From Candidatus Aphodovivens excrementavium (GTDB taxonomy: Bacteria > Actinomycetota > Coriobacteriia > Coriobacteriales > Eggerthellaceae), in contig DVKR01000034.1 in NCBI GenBank assembly GCA_018715935.1, positions 16,473-80,472 on the forward strand: DNA of 64,000 nt. Direction: 5' to 3'. Below are positions 37,327-45,017 of this stretch, piece after piece; the stretch's first letter is position 1; the number at the start of each line of letters is the position of its first letter. Under the pieces are notes generated by a model. That model did no database searches. It was not told where the DNA came from and saw nothing but the letters and a program-made list of their open reading frames with translations. Made by a program: the position numbers and the translations under genes.

Positions 37327-38094
37327 ATGTCGGGCAAGACGCGGCTTGTGCAAGTGGTGGTCCTGCGCAAGACGAAACTTGGCGAGTCCGATCTGATTCT
37401 GACGCTGCTTGCCAGCGACGGCTCACAGATACGAGCGGTTGCGAAAGGTGCGCGAAAGCCCCAAAGCTCGTTTTCGGCTCGCCTTGAGCTCTACTGCGTT
37501 GCCGAAGTGCTGCTTGCCGAAGGAAAATCGTTATACATCGTAAAAGAGGCTCGCTTGGTGAAACCGCATGCAAAGCTGCATGGCAGTGTCGAGCATGCGG
37601 CGGCTGCCGCTCCAGTCGCGGAGCTATTATGTCATATATCACAGGAGAATCTGCCTGTTCCGCGCTTGTTTGAGATGGTGTCTGTCGGACTTACGTGTCT
37701 CAACGACGTTGATGCCCAGAAGGCACCCAGCATTTGCGCCGCCTGCCTAGAAAAAGTGCTTGCGTTTAGCGGTTTGAGGCCGAATTTCACGCACTGCGTC
37801 ATATGCGGCGCTCCGATCACTCCCACGACGTCATCCTCTGTGCTTCTGTCTATCGACGAGGGGGGCGTTGTCTGCGGCGCCTGTCGACACCATGCCGAGT
37901 GCGTCAACGTAGGGCAAGGCGTTGTCGCGTGGTCTCAATTCTTGCTGATGTCAACGTTTGCTTGCGTTTCGGACTCTTCCGTTAGCCAAAACGATGTGTT
38001 CGAGATCCTTCACTTGCTGCAGCTGCTCATCAAGCGCCATGTCGGGTGCTCGCTCAAATCCCTTAATTTCCTCTTTACCTGCGGTCTGTTTTAG
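37327..38094 (+). CDS. recO: DNA repair protein RecO
   Basis: A 255-residue recombination mediator. An N-terminal OB fold (VVLRKTKLGESDLILTLL, VAKGARKPQSSFSARLEL) is followed by a helical domain with a zinc-binding site (HCVICGAPI and GGVVCGACRHH). It helps RecR load RecA on SSB-coated DNA. It starts five bases after the PASTA gene and completes the era-recO pairing common in Firmicutes. Confidence 0.9.
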   Translation: MSGKTRLVQVVVLRKTKLGESDLILTLLASDGSQIRAVAKGARKPQSSFSARLELYCVAEVLLAEGKSLYIVKEARLVKPHAKLHGSVEHAAAAAPVAELLCHISQENLPVPRLFEMVSVGLTCLNDVDAQKAPSICAACLEKVLAFSGLRPNFTHCVICGAPITPTTSSSVLLSIDEGGVVCGACRHHAECVNVGQGVVAWSQFLLMSTFACVSDSSVSQNDVFEILHLLQLLIKRHVGCSLKSLNFLFTCGLF

Positions 38095-38132
38095 AAGTTA
38101 TGCAAAGGATGTGGGGGTAAGCGGGATCGTCC

Positions 38133-38161
38133 TTGTTGTGTAGTGCCAGATCACCTAGAAT
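38133..38161 (+). promoter_or_regulatory. Probable rpsO promoter
   Basis: TTGTTG (38133-38138) and TAGAAT (38156-38161) are separated by 17 bases. The transcript would begin near 38168, giving rpsO a leader of about 130 bases. Confidence 0.55.
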
Positions 38162-38244
38162 GACAAGGCTGCAAAAGTATGCAGCGGCTTCTCTCTTGGT
38201 TTTCATGCCTCCACTGCTTGATTACCCAGACGGAAGTTTCGACT

Positions 38245-38275
38245 GCGACGCAACGTCGCCCGTGCGTTTGCACGG
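38245..38275 (+). promoter_or_regulatory. Tandem hairpins before rpsO, possible S15 autoregulatory site
   Basis: GCGACG (38245-38250) pairs with CGTCGC (38254-38259) around CAA. Immediately after, CCGTGC (38260-38265) pairs with GCACGG (38270-38275) around GTTT. The two abutting six-pair stems end about 8 bases before the AGAAAGG ribosome site. S15 represses its own mRNA in many bacteria through differing leader folds. Confidence 0.45.
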
Positions 38276-38297
38276 AGAAGCAGAAAGGTGGAACGTC

Positions 38298-38585
38298 ATG
38301 CCCAGCAAACTTAGCATCACCAAGGAGCGCACCGCAGAGCTCGTAAAGGAGTTCGGTCGCGACGAGAAGGACTGCGGCAACCCCAACGTACAGGTTGCCA
38401 TTCTTTCCGAGCGCATCCGCAACCTCACCGAGCATCTGAAGATGCATCCGAAAGACCATCACACCCGTCGTGGCCTGATGCAGCTTATCGGTAAGCGCCG
38501 TAGCATGCTGAAGTACATCAAGAATCGCGACATCGAGGAGTATCGTTCTCTGATCAAGAAACTCGGCATTCGCGACAACATTTAG
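38298..38585 (+). CDS. rpsO: 30S ribosomal protein S15
   Basis: A 95-residue S15 with the conserved block VQVAILSERIRNLTEHL, KDHHTRRGLMQLIGKRR and LKYIKNRDIEEY. It binds 16S rRNA helices 20-22. The start at 38298 follows AGAAAGGTGG; an open frame reaching 38133 lies in the leader and promoter. A few residues (about 5) exceed the usual 88-90. pnp follows, as in most bacteria. Confidence 0.96.
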   Translation: MPSKLSITKERTAELVKEFGRDEKDCGNPNVQVAILSERIRNLTEHLKMHPKDHHTRRGLMQLIGKRRSMLKYIKNRDIEEYRSLIKKLGIRDNI

Positions 38586-38592
38586 GCATGAA

Positions 38593-38616
38593 GGAAGCCC
38601 GCACCTGCGGGCTTCC
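38593..38616 (+). terminator. GC-rich hairpin after rpsO
   Basis: GGAAGCCCGC (38593-38602) pairs perfectly with GCGGGCTTCC (38607-38616) around ACCT, eight bases after the rpsO stop. No T run follows. It may attenuate read-through into pnp or act as an RNA 3'-end stabiliser. Confidence 0.55.
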
Positions 38617-38787
38617 GCGCGTCAACGCCCGATTCGGGTTTAGTTTGAAGCAGCGGGGTCTCCCCTCTGAATACGCGGTCGAGTGCGCAAGGGTGCATTC
38701 GCTCGTGACGACATGAAACATAAGTAACCGTCGTCAAAGAAGCTCGTGAGCAATAGGGCACACGAGGCGAAGAGAAAGAACATTATC

Positions 38788-40986
38788 ATGGAAAAAATCG
38801 TCGAGTCGTTCGAGCTGTACGGAAAGCAGTACCGCATCGAAACGGGCGAGCTTGCAAAGCAGGCAACCGGTGCCGTTTTGGTCAGCCAAGGTGACACCAC
38901 GGTGCTTGTTACCGCCGTCATTTCCAAGGAAGAAAAGGATTACGATTTCTTCCCCCTTACTGTTGACTTCATCGAGAAGATGTATGCGGTTGGCCGCATT
39001 CCTGGCGGCTATCTCAAGCGCGAAGCTCGTCCTTCCGAAAAGGGAACTCTTACCGCTCGTATGATCGACCGTCCCATCCGCCCCGGCTTTGCCGACGGCT
39101 TCAAGCGCGAGGTGCATATCGTCGCAACGTCGTTTGTGGCCGATCAGATCAACCCGCCCGACACCATTTGCGTAATGGGCGCCAGCGCCGCTTTGATGCT
39201 TGGCGCCGCCCCGTTCGACGGGCCGGCTGCTTGCGTTCGCATTGGCCGCAACGTCGAGACGGGCGAGTATATCGTCAACCCCACTTTTGAGGAAGAGAAG
39301 CTGTCCGACCTCGAACTTACCATTGCCGGTACCACCGACTACATTTCTATGGTGGAAGCCGGCGCCCATGAGATCTCTGAGCAGGATATGGTAGACGCAA
39401 TCGCGTTTGGCCAAGAGGCGATAGCCGAATTCTGCAAAGTTCAGCAGCGTTTCTTGGACCGCTGCTCGATCGAGCCGCGCGAATGGCCTGTCCATGTTCC
39501 TGATCCCTCTATCGCCGAGCGTGTGGAGCCGCATCTCGCCGAGATGTCTGCTGCTTTGAAGGACGCCGATAAGCAGGCGCGCATGGGCAAGGTTGAGGAT
39601 CTGAAGGAGCGCATTACCAACGACGAGTTCTCCGAAGAGGAGCGCAGCGCTTGGAAGGCCGATATCGCTGCGGCATGCAAGGCGCTTGAAAAGAAGGCCA
39701 TGCGCGCGATGGTAATCGAAACCGGCGAGCGCGCTGACGGCCGCACTCCCGAGGAGATTCGCCCGCTCCACATCGTTCCCGGGTATCTGCCGCGCGTACA
39801 TGGCTCCGGATTGTTCCAGCGCGGGCAGACGCAGGTCTTAAGCATTGTGACGCTTGGCATGCTTAACGAGTGGCAGCGTCTTGACACAATCGATCCGGCT
39901 GAAGGAAAGCGCTACATTCATCATTACAACTTCCCGCCGTACTGCACCGGTGAGGTTGGTCGTATGGGCGCACCGAAGCGCCGTGAGCTTGGGCATGGCG
40001 CTTTGGCCGAGCGTGCCTTGCTTCCCGTAATACCCGATGAAGACGAATTCCCCTATACGATTCGCGTTGTATCGGAGGTTTTGGAGTCTAACGGCTCTTC
40101 CTCCATGGCTTCGACGTGCGGTTCTACGCTCGCACTCATGGATGCAGGCGTGCCTATCAAGCGCCCGGTGTCGGGCATCGCCATGGGTCTCATCAAAGAA
40201 GGCGACGACGTCGTCATCTTGTCGGACATTCAAGGCCTAGAGGACTTCTTAGGCGATATGGACTTTAAGGTGTGCGGTACCGAGAAGGGCATTACCGCAC
40301 TTCAGATGGACAACAAGGCGAAGGGTCTTTCGGTTGATATTCTGGCTCGCGCCCTTAAGCAGGCTCACGAGGGTCGCTCGTTCATTTTGAACGCGATGCT
40401 AGACCAGATTGAGGCGCCTCGCGAGAGCCTTCGCGATACGGCACCGCGCATCGAGACCATCCATATCCCCGTTGACAAGATTCGCGATGTCATCGGAAGC
40501 GGCGGCAAGGTGGTGCGCGGCATCCAGGAGGAAACGGGTGCCAGCATTGACATTCAAGAAGACGGCACCATCCATATCGCCGCTGTCGAAGGCCCTGCGG
40601 GCGAGGCCGCCAAGAAGATGATTCTGGGAATCGTCAAAGAGCCCGAAGTGGGCGAGGAGTTTGATGGCGAAGTGGTAGGCATCAAAGACTTCGGCGCGTT
40701 CGTCAAGCTCACGCCTGGCAAGGACGGCTTGCTCCATATCAGCCGCGTCGCAAACGGTCGCGTCGGCAAAGTGGAAGACGTGCTCAACCTTGGCGACATC
40801 GTCAAGGTGAAGGTGCTTGAGGTGGATCCTCACACCGGCAAGATCTCCCTCGACCGTCTCGACAAGCCGGATGCCCCCGCCTCTTCCGACAACGCCGGCC
40901 AGCGCGAGCATCGCGGTGGCGGCCATGGCGACACGCGTCCGGGTCGTTCGGGCAGAACGCCGCGCCGTAGGCATCACGACGCCTAA
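38788..40986 (+). CDS. pnp: Polyribonucleotide nucleotidyltransferase (PNPase)
   Basis: A 732-residue 3'-5' phosphorolytic exonuclease. Two RNase PH domains (first with GDTTVLVTAVISKEEKDYDF and RMIDRPIRPGF; second with HNFPPYCTGEVGRMG-type YNFPPYCTGE and LESNGSSSMASTCGSTLA) flank a helical domain. A KH domain (DVIGSGGKVVRGI) and an S1 domain (VGIKDFGAFVKLTPGKDGLLH) follow. A short His/Arg/Gly-rich tail ends the protein. The start at 38788 gives the usual MEKIVESFELYGKQY opening; the ribosome site is weak. Confidence 0.96.
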   Translation: MEKIVESFELYGKQYRIETGELAKQATGAVLVSQGDTTVLVTAVISKEEKDYDFFPLTVDFIEKMYAVGRIPGGYLKREARPSEKGTLTARMIDRPIRPGFADGFKREVHIVATSFVADQINPPDTICVMGASAALMLGAAPFDGPAACVRIGRNVETGEYIVNPTFEEEKLSDLELTIAGTTDYISMVEAGAHEISEQDMVDAIAFGQEAIAEFCKVQQRFLDRCSIEPREWPVHVPDPSIAERVEPHLAEMSAALKDADKQARMGKVEDLKERITNDEFSEEERSAWKADIAAACKALEKKAMRAMVIETGERADGRTPEEIRPLHIVPGYLPRVHGSGLFQRGQTQVLSIVTLGMLNEWQRLDTIDPAEGKRYIHHYNFPPYCTGEVGRMGAPKRRELGHGALAERALLPVIPDEDEFPYTIRVVSEVLESNGSSSMASTCGSTLALMDAGVPIKRPVSGIAMGLIKEGDDVVILSDIQGLEDFLGDMDFKVCGTEKGITALQMDNKAKGLSVDILARALKQAHEGRSFILNAMLDQIEAPRESLRDTAPRIETIHIPVDKIRDVIGSGGKVVRGIQEETGASIDIQEDGTIHIAAVEGPAGEAAKKMILGIVKEPEVGEEFDGEVVGIKDFGAFVKLTPGKDGLLHISRVANGRVGKVEDVLNLGDIVKVKVLEVDPHTGKISLDRLDKPDAPASSDNAGQREHRGGGHGDTRPGRSGRTPRRRHHDA

Positions 40987-41009
40987 AGCCGCCATTTAGC
41001 AATTGCATT

Positions 41010-41041
41010 CCGCCCGAACGCGCCAAACAGCGTTCGGGCGG
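41010..41041 (+). terminator. Strong hairpin after pnp
   Basis: CCGCCCGAACGC (41010-41021) pairs perfectly with GCGTTCGGGCGG (41030-41041) around an eight-base loop. It lies 24 bases past the pnp stop. There is no clear T run. Confidence 0.6.
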
Positions 41042-41173
41042 CTACCGTTTATCCCTTGAGCGTCTTGCTAAGCATGCAACTTGGTTATGATGCCAAGGGA
41101 TACTTAGTTTGTTGGCACTGCCGTCTCGTTGCCGTGCAAATAGACGGCTCAACCCTCACAGGAAGGGACTACC

Positions 41174-41947
41174 ATGATTAGAGTTGCGGTTTCCGGATGC
41201 AGCGGGCGTATGGGTTCTACTGTCGTTGACGCGGTTTCATCTGCCGACGACATGGATGTTGCCTGCGGCATAGACCCTCATGTTCCCGAAAACGCCCCCT
41301 TTCCCGTATACGCATCGGTTGAGGAGGCGGTAAGGCAGGGAGGCTTTGATGTGCTGGTTGATTTCACGCAGCCAAGCGTTGTCGCCTCCAACCTTTCTGT
41401 GGCGTTGCCGGCGGGAATCGACTGCGTGGTGGGCACCACAGGCCTTTCCAATAACAAGCTTCAAGAGCTTGCTTCGCTCGCGCCCGAAGGAACCTGTTTG
41501 TTTTACGCCCCGAACTTCACCACGGGCGCAGTTTTGATGATGGAGTTTGCCAAAGCGGCGGCTCCCTATTTTCCGGAAGCGGAGGTTTTGGAGTTTCATC
41601 ACTGCAACAAGAAAGACGCGCCTTCAGGCACCGCCGTCCGCACTGCTGAAATCATCGCTGCTGCTCGGGGCGGTAAGCCGAGCAGCGCTCCTGGCAAAGA
41701 AACCGAGATAGAGGGTGCGCAGGGGGCGCGTGGCGCCCTTATTGCCGGCGTTCCCGTTCATTCGGTCCGTTCTATGGGCTACGTTGCCAGCCAAGAGGTC
41801 GTTTTCGGGTCAATGGGTCAAACGTTAACCATCCGCCACGATTCATGGGATCGTACCTCTTATATGCCCGGCGTTCTTCTGGGAATTAGAAGCGTTGGCG
41901 CGCAAAGCGGCCTCGTTGTAGGTTTAGAGAACTTCCTGCACGACTAA
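41174..41947 (+). CDS. dapB: 4-hydroxy-tetrahydrodipicolinate reductase
   Basis: A 257-residue NAD(P)H enzyme of lysine/meso-diaminopimelate synthesis. The N-terminal dinucleotide motif is VSGCSGRMGSTV. VGTTGLSN, APNFTTGAVLMMEFAK, HHCNKKDAPSGTA (catalytic His/Lys) and RHDSWDRTSYMPG are conserved. It is followed by dapA. The 188 bases upstream contain the pnp hairpin and a weak promoter-like TTGCTA (41065)/TATGAT (41086). Confidence 0.96.
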   Translation: MIRVAVSGCSGRMGSTVVDAVSSADDMDVACGIDPHVPENAPFPVYASVEEAVRQGGFDVLVDFTQPSVVASNLSVALPAGIDCVVGTTGLSNNKLQELASLAPEGTCLFYAPNFTTGAVLMMEFAKAAAPYFPEAEVLEFHHCNKKDAPSGTAVRTAEIIAAARGGKPSSAPGKETEIEGAQGARGALIAGVPVHSVRSMGYVASQEVVFGSMGQTLTIRHDSWDRTSYMPGVLLGIRSVGAQSGLVVGLENFLHD

Positions 41948-42035
41948 GTGCGAGCAGGTTGTTCGTGCGATAATGATGGAAGCGCTCGATTACATTCTTG
42001 AAACGTCTTAAGAGCGCTCGGTGAGAGGAGAGAGC

Positions 42036-42926
42036 ATGTCGCAGCCCCGTTTCGGTAGACTTATACCCGCTATGGTTACCCCGTTCGACGATGACCGCAA
42101 GCTCGATTTAGACAAAGCCCAAGAGCTTGCCGTTCGCCTGATCGAAGGTGGTTGCGACTCTCTTATTATCAGCGGCACCACTGGCGAGAGCCCGACGGTT
42201 TTCTATCCCCAGAAAATGGAGCTCTTTCGGGCGGTCGTAAGCGCAGTAGACGGCAAGGCTCCCGTTATTGCCAACGTGGGCGACAACTGCACCGAAGACT
42301 CTATTGAATTTGCGCTTGATGTCCAAAAGCTTGGAGTAGACGGATTCATGACGGTTGTCCCGTATTACAACAAGCCGCCTCAAGAGGGCCTGTACCAGCA
42401 CTTTAAAGCTATAGCTGAAGCGGTAGAGCTCCCAATTATTCTTTACAACATTCCTGGTAGGTGCGTTATCAACATGACGGCACAGACCACCCTTCGCCTT
42501 GCCCACGACTTCGACAACATCGTCGCCGTCAAAGAGGCATCAGGCGATCTCGACCAAGTGAAGGAAATTATAGAGGGGGCGCCAGCCGGTTTCGACGTGT
42601 ACTCTGGCGACGACGCTGCAACCCTTGACATCATGAAGCTCGGCGGCGTGGGCGTGATATCGACCATTGCCAATGTGGCGCCGGGTAGAATGAAGGAAAT
42701 CGTGTCGCTATGCGCAGAAGGTCGTTGGGAAGAAGCGGCGGACGCAAACGAAAGGCTCATGCCCCTTATGAAAGGCCTTTTTGAGACCTCTAATCCTATT
42801 CTGGTGAAAGAGGCCCTTAAGCTTGCGGGGTTTCCGGTAGGTGGCGTGCGCCTTCCGCTCATTGATGCTACTCCGGAGCAGTCGCAGCGCCTTGCCGCCA
42901 TTATGCAGGAAGTGGGCGTTCTCTAA
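42036..42926 (+). CDS. dapA: 4-hydroxy-tetrahydrodipicolinate synthase
   Basis: A 296-residue lyase condensing pyruvate with aspartate semialdehyde. It contains GTTGESPTV, VPYYNKPPQEGLY (catalytic Tyr), LYNIPGRCVINM and the Schiff-base lysine in VAVKEASGD. The start at 42036 follows GAGAGGAGAG. dapA after dapB makes a small diaminopimelate unit supplying peptidoglycan. Confidence 0.96.
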   Translation: MSQPRFGRLIPAMVTPFDDDRKLDLDKAQELAVRLIEGGCDSLIISGTTGESPTVFYPQKMELFRAVVSAVDGKAPVIANVGDNCTEDSIEFALDVQKLGVDGFMTVVPYYNKPPQEGLYQHFKAIAEAVELPIILYNIPGRCVINMTAQTTLRLAHDFDNIVAVKEASGDLDQVKEIIEGAPAGFDVYSGDDAATLDIMKLGGVGVISTIANVAPGRMKEIVSLCAEGRWEEAADANERLMPLMKGLFETSNPILVKEALKLAGFPVGGVRLPLIDATPEQSQRLAAIMQEVGVL

Positions 42927-42989
42927 CCGCAGGGATCGCTGAGAAATACTAGACACACGCCGCACCAAAAGAAGTCGTCTTCTTTGACT

Positions 42990-43009
42990 GAAGCCCCGTA
43001 TGGGGCTTC
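42990..43009 (+). terminator. Hairpin between dapA and RNase J gene
   Basis: GAAGCCCC (42990-42997) pairs perfectly with GGGGCTTC (43002-43009) around GTAT. It is 63 bases after dapA and 35 before the RNase J start. It has no T run. Confidence 0.55.
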
Positions 43010-43044
43010 GCGGCTGTATTGAAAGGATGTTCAAAGGTATATCT

Positions 43045-44916
43045 ATGAATCAAAATACTGTTGAATCGCACTCGAACGACACATCGACGGGAAGTGGCCA
43101 GCACCAGCGCAAGCGCCGCGAGGGAAATCGCGCCACCCGCTCGTTCAAGCACGTAAACATCGACCGGACCCGCCCTCAACTGACCAAAGAGGGTGCAGGC
43201 CAGCACCGCAATTCCTCAAAAAAGAGGGGTCGTCAGGATTTTTCCTCACCGAAAAAAGACCCGAATGCCACTCTTAACGTCATTCCCCTTGGCGGATTAG
43301 ATGCCATCGGTAAGAACATGACCGTGTTCGAATGCAAAAACGACATGATCGTTGACGACGCTGGTCTTATGTTTCCTGACGACGACCACCCGGGCATCGA
43401 TTTGATCCTGCCCGACTACACCTACGTACTGGAAAACGCTGATAAGCTTCGAGGCATTTTTATCACGCATGGTCACGAAGACCATACCGGCACTCTTCCG
43501 TATCTGCTTAAGGACCTCGATCGGCAGGTGCCCATTTACGCAACGAAGCTCACGCTCGGCCTCATTGAGGGAAAGCTAAAAGAACACCGCATCAAAAACG
43601 CCAAGCTCTGCGAGATTAAAGCCGGCGATAAGATTACGCTCGGTTGCTTCACCGTTGAGTTTTTCGCGGTCAACCACTCCATACCGGGCGCGGTGGGCGC
43701 TTTTATTCAGAGCCCTGCCGGCAACGTGCTGCACACAGGCGACTTCAAGCTCGACCAAACGCCCATTGACGGAGTTCACACCGACTTCGGCGCGCTTTCT
43801 CGGTTTAGCAAAATCGGCGTCGACCTCATGATGAGCGATTCCACCAATGCGCAAAACGCCAACTTCACGCCCTCTGAGGCAGAAGTTGGAAAGGCGCTCA
43901 ATCCCATTATCGCTAATGCAAAGGGGCGCGTGATCATCGCGTCGTTTGCGAGCCATATCCATCGTATGCAGCAAATATGCGATGCCGCTGTCGCAAACGG
44001 AAGAAAAGTGGTGGTGACGGGGCGTTCGATGGTTCAAAACACCGATATCGCACGGCGTCTCGGCTACCTCAACATCAGCGACGACGACATAGTTGACGCC
44101 TACGACTTACGCGGTTTGCCTCCCGAGCGCGTGGTTATCATGTGCACGGGAAGCCAGGGCGAGCCGCTTTCCGCGCTTGCGCGTATTGCCAACGGCGAGC
44201 ATAAGACCATCGACATCGAGGAAGGCGATACGGTCATCATCTCTGCAACGCCGGTTCCGGGCAATGAAAAGGCGGTCACCCGCGTTATTAACTCTCTTGC
44301 AAAGATTGGTGCAGACGTTTACGACAAGCGCCGTGCTATGGTGCATGTATCGGGTCATGCCGGGGCAGAGGAATTGAAGCTGGTTTTGTCTATCGTTCAG
44401 CCGCGAGCGTTTATGCCCGTGCACGGCGAGGCCACCCATCTGCGTGCCCACGCCCAACTTGCCGAGGCAACGGGCGTGCCGCGCAACAACATCTTCCTGT
44501 GCGAAAACGGCGAAACTCTGGAGCTGTCCTCTCAGGGCGTAAAACGCGGACCGATGGTTGAGAGCGGTATTGTGTTCGTTGACGGGCTTTCTGTGGGCGA
44601 CACTTCGCAAGATGTTCTCAATGAGCGCTCTGAGCTTGGAAGCCAGGGCGTTGCTGCCGTTGCCTGCGCGGTATCGTTTAGCCGTCGCGAGCTTGTAGGC
44701 GATGTTCAGCTTGAAATGCATGGAATCACCGGCGGAGACGACGCTTATCTGGCGGAAGACGCGCAATCGGCCATTCGCAATGCCGTCAAGCGACAGCTTG
44801 GAAAAAACGGCGGCAAAAAAGAGGTGCGCAAAGCCGTGCGAGACTCCCTTTTGTCTGTCCTTTGGGATCGCGCTAAGCAACGCCCGCTGGCTATAGTTAC
44901 CATCTTGGAAGTGTAG
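43045..44916 (+). CDS. rnj: Ribonuclease J
   Basis: A 623-residue metallo-beta-lactamase/beta-CASP RNase with 5' exo- and endonuclease activity. A basic, disordered N-terminal extension (about 75 residues) precedes NVIPLGGLDAIGKNM. The metal motif is THGHEDHTGTLPYLL, then HTGDFKLDQTP, SDSTNAQ and MPVHGEATHLRAH. The start at 43045 has AAAGG seven bases upstream; ATG 43027 is possible. The extension is longer than in Bacillus RNase J and probably binds RNA or partners. Confidence 0.93.
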   Translation: MNQNTVESHSNDTSTGSGQHQRKRREGNRATRSFKHVNIDRTRPQLTKEGAGQHRNSSKKRGRQDFSSPKKDPNATLNVIPLGGLDAIGKNMTVFECKNDMIVDDAGLMFPDDDHPGIDLILPDYTYVLENADKLRGIFITHGHEDHTGTLPYLLKDLDRQVPIYATKLTLGLIEGKLKEHRIKNAKLCEIKAGDKITLGCFTVEFFAVNHSIPGAVGAFIQSPAGNVLHTGDFKLDQTPIDGVHTDFGALSRFSKIGVDLMMSDSTNAQNANFTPSEAEVGKALNPIIANAKGRVIIASFASHIHRMQQICDAAVANGRKVVVTGRSMVQNTDIARRLGYLNISDDDIVDAYDLRGLPPERVVIMCTGSQGEPLSALARIANGEHKTIDIEEGDTVIISATPVPGNEKAVTRVINSLAKIGADVYDKRRAMVHVSGHAGAEELKLVLSIVQPRAFMPVHGEATHLRAHAQLAEATGVPRNNIFLCENGETLELSSQGVKRGPMVESGIVFVDGLSVGDTSQDVLNERSELGSQGVAAVACAVSFSRRELVGDVQLEMHGITGGDDAYLAEDAQSAIRNAVKRQLGKNGGKKEVRKAVRDSLLSVLWDRAKQRPLAIVTILEV

Positions 44917-45017
44917 GCAGACCGCTATCGTTTACTGGGCGGGTTGACTATACTTGTCGTACCCGCCAACTAACCGCATTGAAACGCAGATTAAACGCAG
45001 CAGTAAGGAGCAGGGCA

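Noticed and set aside
38133..38298. Upstream extension of S15 from 38133
   Set aside because: Overlaps the promoter and hairpins; S15 starts with the PSKLSITKE-type opening at 38298.
38734..39801. 355-codon minus-strand frame opposite pnp
   Set aside because: Shadow of pnp; no recognisable protein family.
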